From contig OZ059894.1 of NCBI GenBank assembly GCA_964057225.1, positions 7,946,131 through 8,010,130 of the forward strand: 64,000 bases of DNA, written 5' to 3'. Each line of letters opens with the position of its first letter. The first letter of the stretch is position 1. Shown one piece after another: positions 15,001-27,317 of the stretch. A program made the position numbers and the translations under genes. Below the pieces are notes generated by a model. That model searched no databases. It was not told the DNA's origin and was given only the letters and a program-made list of their open reading frames with translations. The stretch comes from Auanema rhodensis (taxonomy: Eukaryota; Nematoda; Chromadorea; Rhabditida; Rhabditidae).

Positions 15001-17953
15001 TTTCTGTGAGATGGTATTGATGTTACAACTCCATTGTTGTTCTTTTCCTTCGATACAATTTAAATATTAGGAAAATAGTGAAATTCCCCTCTTTCATCTC
15101 TTATGAGATGATCAAAACTTGCATGTAAAGTTTGAGTTAACTCAACAACATGAATAGAGGGAAAAGACATTGCCTGAAGCTCTGGTTCACATGAAATTCG
15201 AATGCAAATCTCAGCTTCCGGCCAAGCTGTCGCAAAAAGATGATGGACAAAAGCTGAGTGGGATAGAAACCGATGTGTGGCGACAACCGAATTCGGTAAG
15301 TTTTATTCCCTCTGCTCCAGCTTTTCTCGTCTATTTCTCTTGTCGTTGTATCTGCGATTCAACTTCCCCCCTCTCAAAGTTTCATTATATATCATCTTTT
15401 CAATTATATTCTGACACCATATAACTTGAAGCAAAAGAGAATAAAGAATAAAGAGAGAAAGCTAAAAATCCGAAATCTTAAGTACGATGCCACAAGTAGC
15501 AAATGCAGCTGTTGAAGACGTGGTAGATGAAGCATAAGAATTTGCAATGGATAGACGAATGTGTTGAAAGATGCATTGTTTGCGAGTAAGAGGAATATCC
15601 CGTTTTACCTCGCCATTGGCTTCTGCCATCTTCCGTATTTCATCTTTCTTTATCGGATAAAAAGGGCAGAAAGATGATGTCTAATGAGATAAAGTTTCCG
15701 GCAGAAATAGCTTTAAATTCCCTTTTTTAATCGGAGCATAAGGTTCAGCTGTCGTTCACGATGCTAATAGTCAAAGTTTCTGCTTTTTCTCTCTCTTTTA
15801 GCTTTGCTCTTTCTCTTCCTCTTCCTCTTTTCTTTTCTTGTTTTCTCTTTTTCTCTATAAATCCCTTGCTCTCATTATCTTTTCCTGACTTTTTAGGAAC
15901 AGAAAAACCACAAATTAAATGAATGAATTTGCTGATTTCATGCTAATTATATACTATATTTAATATGCAAGCACCTATTACGTGATTTTGAGTGAAAGTT
16001 AGCTTAATGATTGAAGTAAATTGATGTCTGACGATGGAAAATTATCATTGAATGGAGACTGAACTAAGATGAAAATGTCATCGTTCATTCACATATGAAG
16101 CTAATTTCAAACTTGTTCAAGTTGATCATCATCATAATTTAGTAGCTTAATACCAAATCTAAAGAATATTGTAATATTCTTTTTGCAAACTACACTACAA
16201 GCAGCAAAAATTCCAATTTAGGTTCTTCTGTCTGACACATCTCTCACACTGCTCAATTATTCATGCGACTCCGCTTGAATTTGCCCAAGGCACAAAGCGA
16301 AAATTAGACGAACGAAAGCTCTCAGCAGCTTCACTTATTTCGTTTTTCCTTTCGCCTATCCCTCCCTCCTTCACTATATCTCCACCCTTCATCCTTTATC
16401 CTTTTTTCTTATTTTTCCCTCTTTCCCTACCTCTCTCTCTCTCCTCTCTCTCTTCTGTCCTTCTACTGCTACTACAACTTTTTCTTTTTAACTAGTTTCC
16501 TCTTTCTCATTCTTTCGATCTCCACCTTTTTCCTACCCTATCACCAACTTTGTTTAGTTTTATTGAGATGAGAGAGAGAGAAAGAAAAAAAGATAGAGAA
16601 TAAAAGAATATGGCAAAAACAACAACAACAACAAGCAAAAAATAATAGATGGAAAGGCCAACTTCATTGAAATAACAAAAAACGAGCTAGAGGCCACGAT
16701 ATCTAACACGCAGACAGCTTTGTTCCAGCCATTTTTTAGCATCTCTCCAATTCATCTGGATCTACTGATCTTTTCTCCCATAACCCAATTTGGTCCACTA
16801 CAACAGCACGGGAAAACAAATAAGTAAAGGTTATGGTAATATTTCTTGTATATTCAATTCATTCATCTCAATTACAAGAAAAACTTAAAGAAATTATGAT
16901 TATATAGCAATTGAAACATACATAACTTCGATGTAAATCTTCACCAATGAATGAGATCTGTGATGCCAAAAGTTGTTGGATGAAAAAAAAACAGAAAAGA
17001 GCGTCATTAGTCTAATGGAAATAGCTCTGAGACATCAATTTAAAATTGAAAATTATATTGAGTTTTATCTATGAAATTACGTCTAATGGCTTTATCTGAT
17101 ATATATAAAATTGGAATTAAACAAATAATACTGTTTTCTATATTTAATCAAAATTTTTAAAAAAAACGTTAGGAAGTAGTGTATGATTTAAGCTTGAGTT
17201 ATAACTTCCTTCTTCTTCTTTTTTTTGATTTAACCATGTTTTTCTTTTTCACTCTCTCTCTCTCTCTGTGTCTCCTTTTCTCTTTCTTTGTCTTTATTTT
17301 TCTCGCAAAAACGAGAACATTTTGAAAGTTTTAACCTTTATTAACAACTTTTTCAGGTGGTGAAAGTCAAGATTTTGGTCTTGCATGGAAAAAATGAAAC
17401 ATAAAGTTTTAATTATTTTTCATATTTGTTGTGTCATATTGTTTTATTTTATATAAACATAATATCTATAGAATAAGCATTATGACTCCCTCCCTCTTAA
17501 GCTTATGACTCCCTCTCATTCTTTCAAACTAAACTACGAATATCTTCTATAGAGAATTCGTGAAAACAATCAAAGAAAAACGATGAAAAAAAAGGACACA
17601 AATAATTATAAAATGAAAAGAAAAGAAAGGAAAAGGAAAGAAAAAAAGAATATAAACGTACAACACAAGATGCCTCATGCAGCTTTCCTATCTTGGCTCC
17701 GAGAAAAGGGCTGAAATAGATGAAAAACATTAAATATTATAAGTATATAAGTATAAAATTATATTTTAATATAATAATATGTATATTATTCAAAATATAG
17801 TTGTTTTAATTCATATTATAACATATCATTACTAGATTATATACACTGTACTGACAATCAAATTATAAAAATACAAACTTTGTCTGTCTCCATAGAAATG
17901 TTTGAATAGGTAATGGAACTGCATCACAATCAGATTCTTCTTCTTCTTCTATC
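1..17953 (-). CDS. unc-80: UNC-80 homologue, NALCN channelosome scaffold (partial, C-terminus beyond window)
   Basis: UNC-80 is a very large scaffold that binds UNC-79 and the NALCN/NCA sodium-leak channel and sets neuronal resting excitability. More than 30 short exons run right to left. The conserved N-terminus is split over exons 17,879-17,953 (PLPIQTFLWRQT), 17,662-17,710 (GAKIGKLHEASCV) and 13,617-13,736 (LHGLSPSL, then RWKLVRAALPHV), and phases agree across all three. Further diagnostic blocks are the exon at about 3,300-3,463 (KVPPPGIDFTLPSPP, then PVVDPPWMP), a Lys/Arg/Glu-rich segment at 3,900-4,010, and the C-terminal block at 1-235 (ALDLCYRDDPN, then SKRSYQML). Family members are about 3,200 residues; most of that is here, but the last exons lie left of base 1. 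The exon starting at 17,953 opens in phase 2 (G|ATA), so at least one upstream coding exon is missing. The intron 13,737-17,661 (3.9 kb) is far longer than the others. Assignment is firm; individual small exons were not all verified. Confidence 0.92.
8859..8940 (+). tRNA. tRNA-Leu (anticodon UAG)
   Basis: 82-nt cloverleaf. The acceptor stem GGCGAGA pairs with TCTCGTC (one G-U pair) followed by discriminator A. The D-arm/A box reads TGGCCGAGCGG. The anticodon stem CTGGT/ACCAG encloses the loop TTTAGGC, giving anticodon TAG. A long class II variable arm follows, then the T-arm with B box GGTTCGAATCC. A TTTT Pol III terminator starts 2 nt after the end. It lies in an unc-80 intron (between exons ending near 8.72 kb and 9.04 kb) on the opposite strand. 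Confidence 0.97.
9542..9613 (+). tRNA. tRNA-His (anticodon GUG)
   Basis: 72-nt cloverleaf. The acceptor stem GCCCATG pairs perfectly with CATGGGC, followed by A. The anticodon stem CCACG/CGTGG encloses TTGTGGC, giving anticodon GTG. The T-arm carries GGTTCGATTCC. A TTTT Pol III terminator follows within a few bases. It sits in an unc-80 intron (about 9.42-9.67 kb), antisense to that gene, about 600 bp from the tRNA-Leu. Confidence 0.97.
13151..13170. repeat. (GA)n microsatellite
   Basis: Ten GA units inside an unc-80 intron, followed by an impure AAGAGAAAGAG stretch. Confidence 0.95.
13737..17661 (-). other. Large intron of unc-80
   Basis: This 3.9-kb interval separates the exon encoding HEASCV (ends before the donor GTACG) from the exon starting TFERVVVQ (after TTTCAG). 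Other introns of the gene are mostly under 150 bp. Open frames inside it are low-complexity and match nothing I recognise on either strand. It contains pyrimidine-rich tracts at 15.78-15.85 kb and 16.37-16.56 kb. An intron of this size near the 5' end is a plausible place for enhancers or an internal promoter, but nothing in the sequence proves that. Confidence 0.8.
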
Positions 17954-20900
17954 CTGAAATTAAGTGAAAATATTTTAAAAATTCATATAATCATGTTCAT
18001 CTTTTACATAAATTGTCATCGCACCTATCAAATTTCGTCAATCGTATATTGAAGAAAAGGGAATATTCATGTTTTTTTGGTTTTTTCTTTTGAATTCTCA
18101 ATAATCTTTTCAAAGTTTGTGGGGGTTTGAGAGCATATTATATATTATAATAATAATAGATATGTAGTTATTTGCTCGAAAAAGAAGTGTCACAGTGATG
18201 ATTTTATAAAATATTCATAGGATGCTTTGTGCTTTCTACTTCTTTTATACTTTCTTTTTAAGATTTTCCAGTTTTTCCTGCTACCTTTTGAATTTGAATA
18301 TTTTCATGTACACATCACCTCATCCCCCCCTCTTTTCTCCTCCTTCTATTCCCGTATTCATCCGTGGAGCATCAGATGTAGGAATGCCTTCAAATAGTCT
18401 GAGAAGGACTATCATTATGAAACAAAAAAAGGAGAGAAAAGAGAGTATTGCAGAATAGATTGTAAGATAATGAGAAACATGATGAGGGATGAAGAGGAAA
18501 AGTAGCAGAGAACAAGAAGGTATACGAGAATTGTACAAGATCTACGAGAGGATGAAGGCAAACGAAAGATGAGTCTTGTTATTGTTGTTCTTGATGTCTC
18601 TTCTGTTTAAGGTTTGCAAGCTTCTTCATTTCTTTTTATTCTTTATTGTCTCCTATTTTACTTCATCTTACCCACTTATTCTCAGTTCTTCTTCTACAAC
18701 AAGCAGCTTGCTTGCTTGTTACTCTTAGTGAATATCCAACCCTCAACTCATCCCTCATCCATCTCTCAGTCTCTCTCTCTCTCTCTGTCTTTCTTGCTTA
18801 CACTCAACTTGTTAAGCGTTTCACTCCCTTTCATCATACTCTCTTATTCTAGCTATGTGTCCATATACTCATGCAAGCGTATGTATGTGTGGTTATGTCC
18901 AATTGATTGCCAGCTTTTTTCAATCGTTTAGCCCGTTACATGTAAGCATGTCCGTACATTCATCGTATGTATCTATTAACTTTTCCCTGTGAATTTTCCA
19001 TTTATTCGCAACTGGTTATCTCTTTCTCTCCCTTCCTTTAACTTATTCTCTTCTCGCTCTTCAACAGCTTTTAATAGTTTTCATGATAATGATCATGTAG
19101 ATGGGGTTAAGCACGAAATCACACATGGAGGGTCAAAAATTAAGATCAACAAGGAAGCTCAACCCATTTGTCAGACGAAGAAGGGAGGAAATCCGAGAAG
19201 TACAGTCAATGTAGAATATCTTAAAAGAAAAAAGAAGGAAACTCTCAAATGACTATAAGAATCAGAAAAACAATATTGAGATTATATGAATCTCAATTTA
19301 GTACAGCTTCAACTATCGTTCTCTATTCAGAGACAGATATATCACGGAATTGTAAAGGAGTTATCTACGAACTTCCATGTGTGTATTAGATTTCATCAGA
19401 TTATTCAGATCATATCGGTTCTCTACCAACTCCCTGATAGTAGCTGAAGCTAGAAGAATTTTTCTGACGAGAAAGATTATGATGATGATGACGACAACTA
19501 TTAGTATGACAAAGTTGATGTTTGTATATAGCAACATCTCTAGCTCTTGATTTATGATGTTTCGTCCGATCTCTCGTTCTGTCTGAAGCTTCCATTCCCC
19601 AGATGATGGACTTGTAATTTGTAGCTGAAGCTTTCAGCTCGGCTGGTGTACATACTTTCTTTGTGTGTAGCAAATATTCAGAAATACAACTTGCAGCGTT
19701 ACGTTAGAAGACCAACACATTGGGCCCTGATGCTGCAAGTTACTTCTCGGCACACAAGTTGATGATGTGAATACACTCTCTCCTTTTATCCATCTATCTC
19801 TCAAGATCTCTTTTCTGGATTGTTACGGCTTCTGAAACACCTCTTCTTCTCATCAGAATTTAACATTTCTCTAATTCTCTCAATTTATCTCTTCCATGTA
19901 AAGAAGAATTTGGACTATCATGTAAACGACCGAATAAGGAAAATGGGTACACATGAAGCAAAATGAGAGAACGAGAAAAGAAAAAAAGCAAAAGTAAAGC
20001 AAAAGAGGAAATCTCAAATGTTTCCCCCTCAAGAAATGTCTCAGAATTATATTGAAACGACATAAAGTCGTCCTGTCGACAGAATATCAAAAATTGGTAT
20101 TCGTATAAGTTAGAAGTTCATGATCATTTTTATGGAAAAAACTTCTTAATCGAGGCTTTAATAAACATTGGAAAATTCAATTTCATTGCTTTTAATTTGT
20201 ACAAACATCATCTATGCTTCATTAATTGTCTTCATAAACAAGACTCTGATGCTCGTCTCCCCTTTTCAATCTCATTTCTCTTACTTGCCTTCCCCCCTCT
20301 CTCTCTTTCCTTGGTTCCCCCCCCCTCTCTCTATTGCGATTCTTTTTCTCTCTCTTTATACACATTTTCAGTGTCAGTAGAGTTTTGAATGGGTATGTCT
20401 GCTTGAACCCAAGCTTCAGACATAATGAGAAAGATGATGAGACTTGCGCCCAAATTTTAGGTACATCACAGAACTTGGAAACTTTTCTTCAGCATTCTTG
20501 AAACTTCAGCTAAATCTTTCCAGCTGTTCTCTGTTCTAGCTTGTTCGTTTGAACTTTTTCGTTAGCTCACTTGTACTTTTTGGGATTGCTTTAAGCAGAT
20601 CTGATCGTAGGACTTTGATTTTTTAAAGAATATTTTGTTCTTGTCCTTGCTGTTATAGTAGTTGTCGTCCCATTTTGAACTTTTTTATATTCTTTTAAAT
20701 ACTACTAACTTAGACAGGAAGTCACAAGCTGAAGGTGGATTAAAATGCCTGAGGGTATATGTTGAGTATTTAGGTGGAAGAGTTTATCTGCTTTTCTTTC
20801 CTTCACTAGCTTTTGCTTCTACTTTATTCTCTTTTTATACCTACATATATGCATTTAGCACCTCTTTCTCTCTCAATCTCCCTCGTTCTCTAGCTTGATC

Positions 20901-21174
20901 TCTCAACCTAAAATTTGCCTATCCTTCTTTCTCAGTGCTTCTCTTTCGAATCTTCTGCATACATAAAAGGAGAAATCGTGAGAGTAATAAGGAAAGACAT
21001 GGATTTATAATATTGACGTTCTGAAAACAAGGGGGGAGGTACTTGTCAGAATGAGTTAGAGTCTTCTTATTTCGGTTGATTTTCTCAGTTTTTTAGTAAG
21101 CTTGTCAAAATAACAGCCGGATGAAAAGTGGTCAGAACAAAATATGTATATTCTCATCAAATAATGTTTTGACC

Positions 21175-21200
21175 AGAAGAAGAAGAAGAAGAAGAAGAAG
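21175..21200. repeat. (AGA)n microsatellite
   Basis: About 26 bp of an uninterrupted AGA/GAA triplet repeat in the gene-free region, followed by imperfect CAGAAGAG. Confidence 0.95.
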
Positions 21201-22925
21201 CAGAAGAGAAAGGTATTGGAATGACGATGATAATGAGGATCATGATGGTAATGGTCTTATGCTTATGATGCTATAAAGATAAAAATATTTGTTCTTAAGA
21301 GGACATCATGTCATATCTATAATATATATTATAATTAATCATATATTATAACTTAAATTATTGAACTTTGTTCATATGAAAATGAATATTAGTTCTTCGA
21401 ATACCTTTAATATAAGGTCGTTTTTCTGTTAAACCTCTTTAGATCTTAGATCATCATATTTCCTCTTCTATTTCTTCATTTCTAGTGCTTTTATACTTTT
21501 TTTATCTCATTCCAAAGCATCTTTTTTGGTCTTTTGCAATTCTAGGAAGTCAGCAAAAATGATAATTATTCTCTTGAAAAGTTTTTTTTTGTATTTGTGA
21601 ATTGAAAATGAAATGAAATTTCTAAGATGCTACGACACATTAAAAGAATTTCACAAGCTAAATATTTGGTTAATTCTTTTGAAAAGATTAAACTAAAGGC
21701 ATGACTTGTGCTTGAATTTCCTGCTAAATCCTTGAGTGATCATTGAACCATCAAACAATCGGATTTATTTCCATATCTATCCAGGAACAATCGAGAAATG
21801 GTCCCCAGACGAAAATCTTTCTAAGAGAAGTACTCATATAAACCGTAATGCTATGATGAGTTCAAGAAGCTGCAAATCAAATGGAATCTACACTCACAAA
21901 ACTGAGTTTTCAAGTCAAAAATGGAATTTTTGCGTTACATAACTCAATTTTCATAAACGGATCCTAGAAGAGTTTGCAATCCATGAACATATCTGGTAGT
22001 GAAAGAACCAAAGAGAATATGAAATTGAATGAGATCGAAGAGAAGTAGAGAAAAAGATAAAAGAGAAAATGAAGAAGAAAAATAAGAAAAGATTGTAGAC
22101 TGAGAGAGAAAGAGTAGGGAGAAGAAGACCGACGAAGAAACGGCTGGACGGAAGTGAAGCGACTGCCTAGCAGTCATGTCTTTCTCTCGATCAGTTCTCC
22201 GGACGTATTCTCACTGGACATGGTTAGAAGAAGAAAATTCAGAGAAGTTTGCCTCGTCAAAAGCTTCTCGTTGTCCAAACTTTCAAAATGAGAAGAAGAG
22301 GAAGACACATTTTTTCTTTTTGACTGATTTCTTTGCTGCTATTTAGCTCATGCTCATATACGACGTACAGGCTCGATTCTCATTTGTGGAAGAGCATCAA
22401 GTAGCATCCAAGTGAGAAGGAGGTACAAGTATGAAATAAGTCGCATGGGTGAATACCCAAGAAGATAGAGGGGTGAAAACAAACAAAAGTAAAAAAAAAG
22501 AAAAATATTCCGATAACCATGTGAATAATTAGAGTGTTTGTAAATAGAAAACATCCAGAGATTATGAAGATTGGCTTATTTTCTTCTGTCTATGAGGTCC
22601 TTCATCTTCTTCTTCTCCTAATACGAAGAAGTGTTAGATCAGATTTCTCTACAGGAAACTAGATCCGTCTTCATATTGAAGCATAATTCGTTGTTTTCTT
22701 GACAAATGATGCATACAATCAATAAGAAAAACACCAAAAAAAGGTATAAAACACCAGCTAAAAACCATAAAAAACGAAGATATTGAAACAAAATATTATT
22801 CTCACAAAAAAAATGAGAAAAAACCTCTTTTTGCCATCCCATTTTTCAATGAAAGGACGGCGAATGAAAATGGCTGAAAAACATGAATTGATATCTCGTG
22901 TACTTGTGGAAACAAAATTCGCCCG

Positions 22926-23171
22926 ATGACAAAGCGATTCGAAAAGAAAGATAATACGGGGGGAGGAGATGAAGATGACGTAAATGATGATGCAAGTGAT
23001 AATAATGTTGAAAAGATAAGCTTAAACGTACCATTTGGAGCTTTTGACGGAACTAGCCGCAGTGCTGAGCGGCATGAGCAGCAGCTGAACAGTGCCCTGA
23101 TGTTGATGCTGCAAATAGCGGACATGCATGGCTGTCGTATAGACCGTCTCAGTTTATTTAGAAATAAATAA
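22926..23171 (+). CDS. Weak candidate small ORF (81 codons)
   Basis: The predicted peptide is hydrophilic and of balanced composition: an acidic stretch (GGGDEDDVNDDASDN) followed by a helix-like segment containing HEQQLNSALMLMLQIADMHG. This is unlike the low-complexity frames around it. A second frame just upstream (about 22,850-22,925; contains MAEKHELISR) also looks protein-like, and a 47-nt intron from GT after ISR to AG before KDNTG would join the two in phase. That acceptor lacks a pyrimidine tract. No family is recognised and a reverse frame is also open. It may be a real small gene, a non-coding exon or chance. Confidence 0.25.
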   Translation: MTKRFEKKDNTGGGDEDDVNDDASDNNVEKISLNVPFGAFDGTSRSAERHEQQLNSALMLMLQIADMHGCRIDRLSLFRNK

Positions 23172-23339
23172 TAGATAATAGATTAAGATTAAGTAGACGA
23201 ATTTACATTAGTAAATAAATAGAATAGTTAAGGTCGGATGAAGGGTGATGACTATGGGATGGGAATAAAAATTTGTGTGAGGTAGAGAATACACCCAGAG
23301 TTCTGATGATAATTCTACAGTTTACGGTTTGAGTTGTGC

Positions 23340-23760
23340 CGAAGACTGTTCACACCGCCGAATGAGGAAGGTTTCTACTGGCTTGTTCGGTTTAATACTG
23401 TGCACCGTGTTGCTGCTGGACGTCTATAGTTGTATAGGATACACGCAACGTCGACAACAAGCTGTAGTGCTGACGACGTCGGTAAGGCAGCAAGCAAGGA
23501 TAGGGTAGAGGACCACAGGCGGAATAGACAGAAAAGAGAGGTAGAGAGAGGGAATGCTCTAGAAAAGCCTCTCTCTCTCTCACACACACACACACAGGGT
23601 CGCAGGGCCTGTTTGGAAGAGGCGCTGAGCAGAAGAAAGGGGGGCGGGGTCCTGTCAGTTCTGGGGGCAGACCGACGACGGGGGAGCAGAGCGAGAAGAG
23701 AGAAGGCCCAGCATACCCCGGGTCCCCCCTCTCATCGATCGAGCGCCAAATTAAAATATC
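23340..23760. other. Local GC-rich island with CT/CA repeat
   Basis: This stretch is much richer in G and C than the surrounding sequence, including G-runs at about 23,640-23,690 and a CT-then-CA microsatellite at 23,571-23,596. Long frames on both strands (plus 23,430-23,846; minus 23,392-23,763) reflect the low stop density of GC-rich DNA, and their translations are low-complexity. It could be a promoter-type element or a non-coding exon of unc-80; no function can be shown. Confidence 0.4.
23571..23596. repeat. Compound (CT)n(CA)n microsatellite
   Basis: A CT run passes directly into a CA run within the GC-rich island. Confidence 0.95.
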
Positions 23761-26700
23761 CAAATAAAGGAATAGAATGTTCAGCTATTCTCTCTTTCGT
23801 TCTCTCTCCCTCCCTCTCTCCCTCTCTCCCTGTATTACTCCTTTGAATTGATATCACTATTACCATGTCTGTACGTTCGATCCTTCAGAAAATCAACCCT
23901 TGATATCATTTCTATTTCACTAGGATTAAATATTCATATCCAATTTCAGTTTGGGTATGATTCTATCAGTCATTTGATTTTGAAAAAAAAGAAAAGAAAT
24001 ATCAAAGGATAGGAAGCTTTCTTAGTAAATTATGAGAAATTGAGATAATATGATCACATGTACTTTAGTAGATGATCATTACAACAAAGAATTATAGGGA
24101 ATATCAACAAAATATTTTCAAATCTTTGATTTAAGAAAACAAAATACAAAAATTACCATTGAGTTTCATCTAAAACAGAATGAACCTTGTAAAATATATA
24201 ATTCAAAGATTTTATGAAGAGGATGGATCTGGAATTTTCGATTTCTGAATTTGTCGGACCGTGGGTAAAACATCTTTTTCACTTTTTTGGAAGAGCATTT
24301 AAGAGAATTCTATTAATAATATGAATATATTCATGTTGTTCAAGTAACTCAAACTCATTTGGATACTTGGTATGATGATCCGTCACGTATACTTTGAACA
24401 GACAGTAACAAACTTGGATAATTAAAATATATTTATATGTTTATGTTTATAAACTAAAAATATAATTTTTTTTATGTAAAATTATATTTTTTATTTAAAA
24501 ATTATATTTTTATTAATAATAATTTTTAAAAATTATTCTGAGAATATTAATAAAATTTTCAAAAATGATATAAGGAGATATGATCATTTTAGATTTTAAT
24601 GCTTCAACTAATTTATTTGTAATTAGATGTATTACTAAAAAAAACTAAATTGTAAACAAAATAAAGCGTTCCTTATAATTTTTTTTTTGTAAATACAAAA
24701 AAAAAATTAATTTTAATGGTAAAATTATATTTTTTCTTCATTTTGTTGCAAATTGTTCTCTACTGAAAAATAATGTTGTTGATTCAACAATTTGAATAAA
24801 TGCCAGCTAAAGCTTACAAACTTCAAGTTGGAAGAAATAATGCTTACATTGGCTTTTTGTGTTTTTAGTAATTTCTGTTTCACAAAAAAGTGGAAAAAAA
24901 AACATTATTTCTCTAAGGAATGAAACATACATAGTCATCAACTGGAAAATTATAAATTTTTAATTAGTTCATAGTTAAAACCTGCCAAACTTTCTTTTAC
25001 TTTATTATTGCTTTAGCAATCTTAGTGGGAAATTTTTTGAATTCCAACTTAAATCTTAAACCAACTTTATGCGCTAAAAAAGTTGAAACAAAGATTTAAA
25101 CCTTTTTTTATATAAAAAATCGAAAACAAAATTGTGAGTGATCTAATTTCAGTCTTTTCTTTATAATAAACAAAAAAAAAAGAAGAAAATATATATTTTT
25201 TAATTATAATATTAATTTAAATTTAAATTTTCTACAAAAAAATAAAAAATCAACTCTGTTTGTTTTTATTTTGTTGAGAATTGTTTGCTGATAAATACTC
25301 CTGAAGTATATATTTTTGCAATGAAATTATCTTCTACGAATGCCATTTTTTGTTCAAAAAAATTGGGAAAAATCAAAATAAATTCTTAAAAATATAGAAA
25401 ATAAGAAAAAAATATAATTTTTTACCAAACCACTATAAGAAAATTTAGAAAAAAAAAAGAATGATAAACGAAATAAGAATAAACTAAAAATGAAAGCAGT
25501 TCGTAAGTATGAGATTGCCCATATAGGCAATAAGTTTAGAAAGCGGTGGATCAGATTTCTATATATATGAGAACAATTATTAAAAGAAGACTCCGCCCTA
25601 CATTTCAATAACATTTCTAATTTTCGATGAGAGAAATCGGGTATTTCTTAAAAGATCAACTTTAAGAGCAGAATGTGAAATTAAGAATATGTCTGGTTAA
25701 AATTATTTGTCATCACCCCAATTAAAACCAAAAAAAAATAAATTAAATATGAACTGAAATTAAGAAAAAAAAACAATTAATCGAACACATTAATTTAATA
25801 ATTTTTAAAAAATTTTAAAATTTTAGATAACAAAATAGTTCAATAAATATTTTGAAAAAAAATAAAAATTTAACGAGTGAAGTCAATATGAATTTTGTAA
25901 AAATTAAAAATTGAATTAAAGACAGAGATTTAACGAAAAAAATTGAAGAAAAAATAAAGAAAGAAGTTAATTTTTTTTAATCTGAAAATGACGCTGTATT
26001 ATATTTTGAAAGTTGAATATTTAAATATGGCAAAACCTTCTGGCATATATCTTCTTCAGATTTCTTCCGAGAAAATACAGAAACTAGAGTACCCTGTAAA
26101 CAGAAAATAATTATAAAAAATTCATAAAACCTATCATAATCATAATAATAATAATAAGAAATAAACAACAAGTTGAAAACGAAAATAAATCAATTAAAAG
26201 AAAAAAAAAGAAAAAATGGTTTTAATACATAAATTTACTTAAATACATGTATAGAATGAGTTAAAAGTATAATAAAAATTATAAATTCATATAGTTTCAA
26301 CAAAATAAAATATGAATTTCAATGTAAATTCAACTTGTACAATGAAGGTGCTCTAGAATGAAAGTTTTCATCTGAATGTTTTGGATGTATTTGACATCAG
26401 GAGCATTTAGGTAAAAGAAAAATCAATGAAATGAAATGAATAACATACATTTAGGTTAAATGAAGATGAAACGAATAAACAAATTTTAAATAAATTTAAT
26501 TAATAGATGTTGTGATATCTTCACCGTTCAACACATTTATACAAACACAAGAGAACTAAAAGCTCATGCTTAGACATGTGAGTAATCATATGTAAGATGA
26601 TCAAAAAATAATTTAAATATTGCAAGTTTATATCAATTTTAGTGTTATATAATTAAAAAATAAATATATATATTATAAGTTAATATAGTTATAATAATTA

Positions 26701-27270
26701 TAAAATTTTAAAAATTTAGAAAACATTTAAAAATAAGAAAATAGTAATAAAGTATGTTGAGTTCAAAAATATATTATATTATCCTAAATAAAATAATAAA
26801 TACCTGGTTGTTTTGACAATATTTTAAATAATAAAAATGTAAATATTTCATAGAATATAGACAAATTTTTTTTTATAAAATATGAAAACTAATTGAATGA
26901 ATAAAAACGAAATTATATAATATTTGGGAAATATACATATGTATATACGCACCGTTTTCTTCATTAATTAATGAATAGATTCAACACAAAATTCTTAAAT
27001 AAAGCTCAGCTCAGCTATGTTGACTGTTATACTATTAAGCCAATCTTTGTCTATTTTTCGATAAAAAAAGTTTTCTTCTAGGTTGTTGGAAGCACTTTTG
27101 CTCAATAGAATCTGACTGAATTGTGTGGTCATGAAGTACAGTTTTAGACAAAAAGAAGCAAAATGATTAGTTAAAAAGTGGAAAAATACTTGAAGTAAAT
27201 AAAATATGAGCAAAATCAGAAATGTCACGCAATTTTGCTGATGTAAAAACGAAATTTATAGAGAGATAAT

Positions 27271-27274
<4 letters not shown>

Positions 27275-27314
<40 letters not shown>
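27275..27314. repeat. (GA)n microsatellite, 20 units
   Basis: 40 bp of pure GA repeat, the longest perfect dinucleotide run in the window, in the gene-free region. Confidence 0.97.

Positions 27315-27317
<3 letters not shown>

Noticed and set aside
14057-18371. Shared 12-mer TTCATCCGTGG at 14,057 and 18,358
   Set aside because: A match this short is expected by chance in tens of kilobases, and the flanks do not align.
23392-23846. Long ORFs on both strands (123 and 138 codons)
   Set aside because: Low-complexity Arg/Ser/Pro translations from GC-rich and CT/CA repeat DNA, with no splice or homology support.
25977-26095. Minus-strand exon-like frame after TTTACAG (SVFSRKKSEEDICQKVLP)
   Set aside because: Looked like a possible first coding exon of unc-80, but its donor leaves the wrong phase for the exon at 17,953 and the required frame has a stop. 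No partner exon was found.
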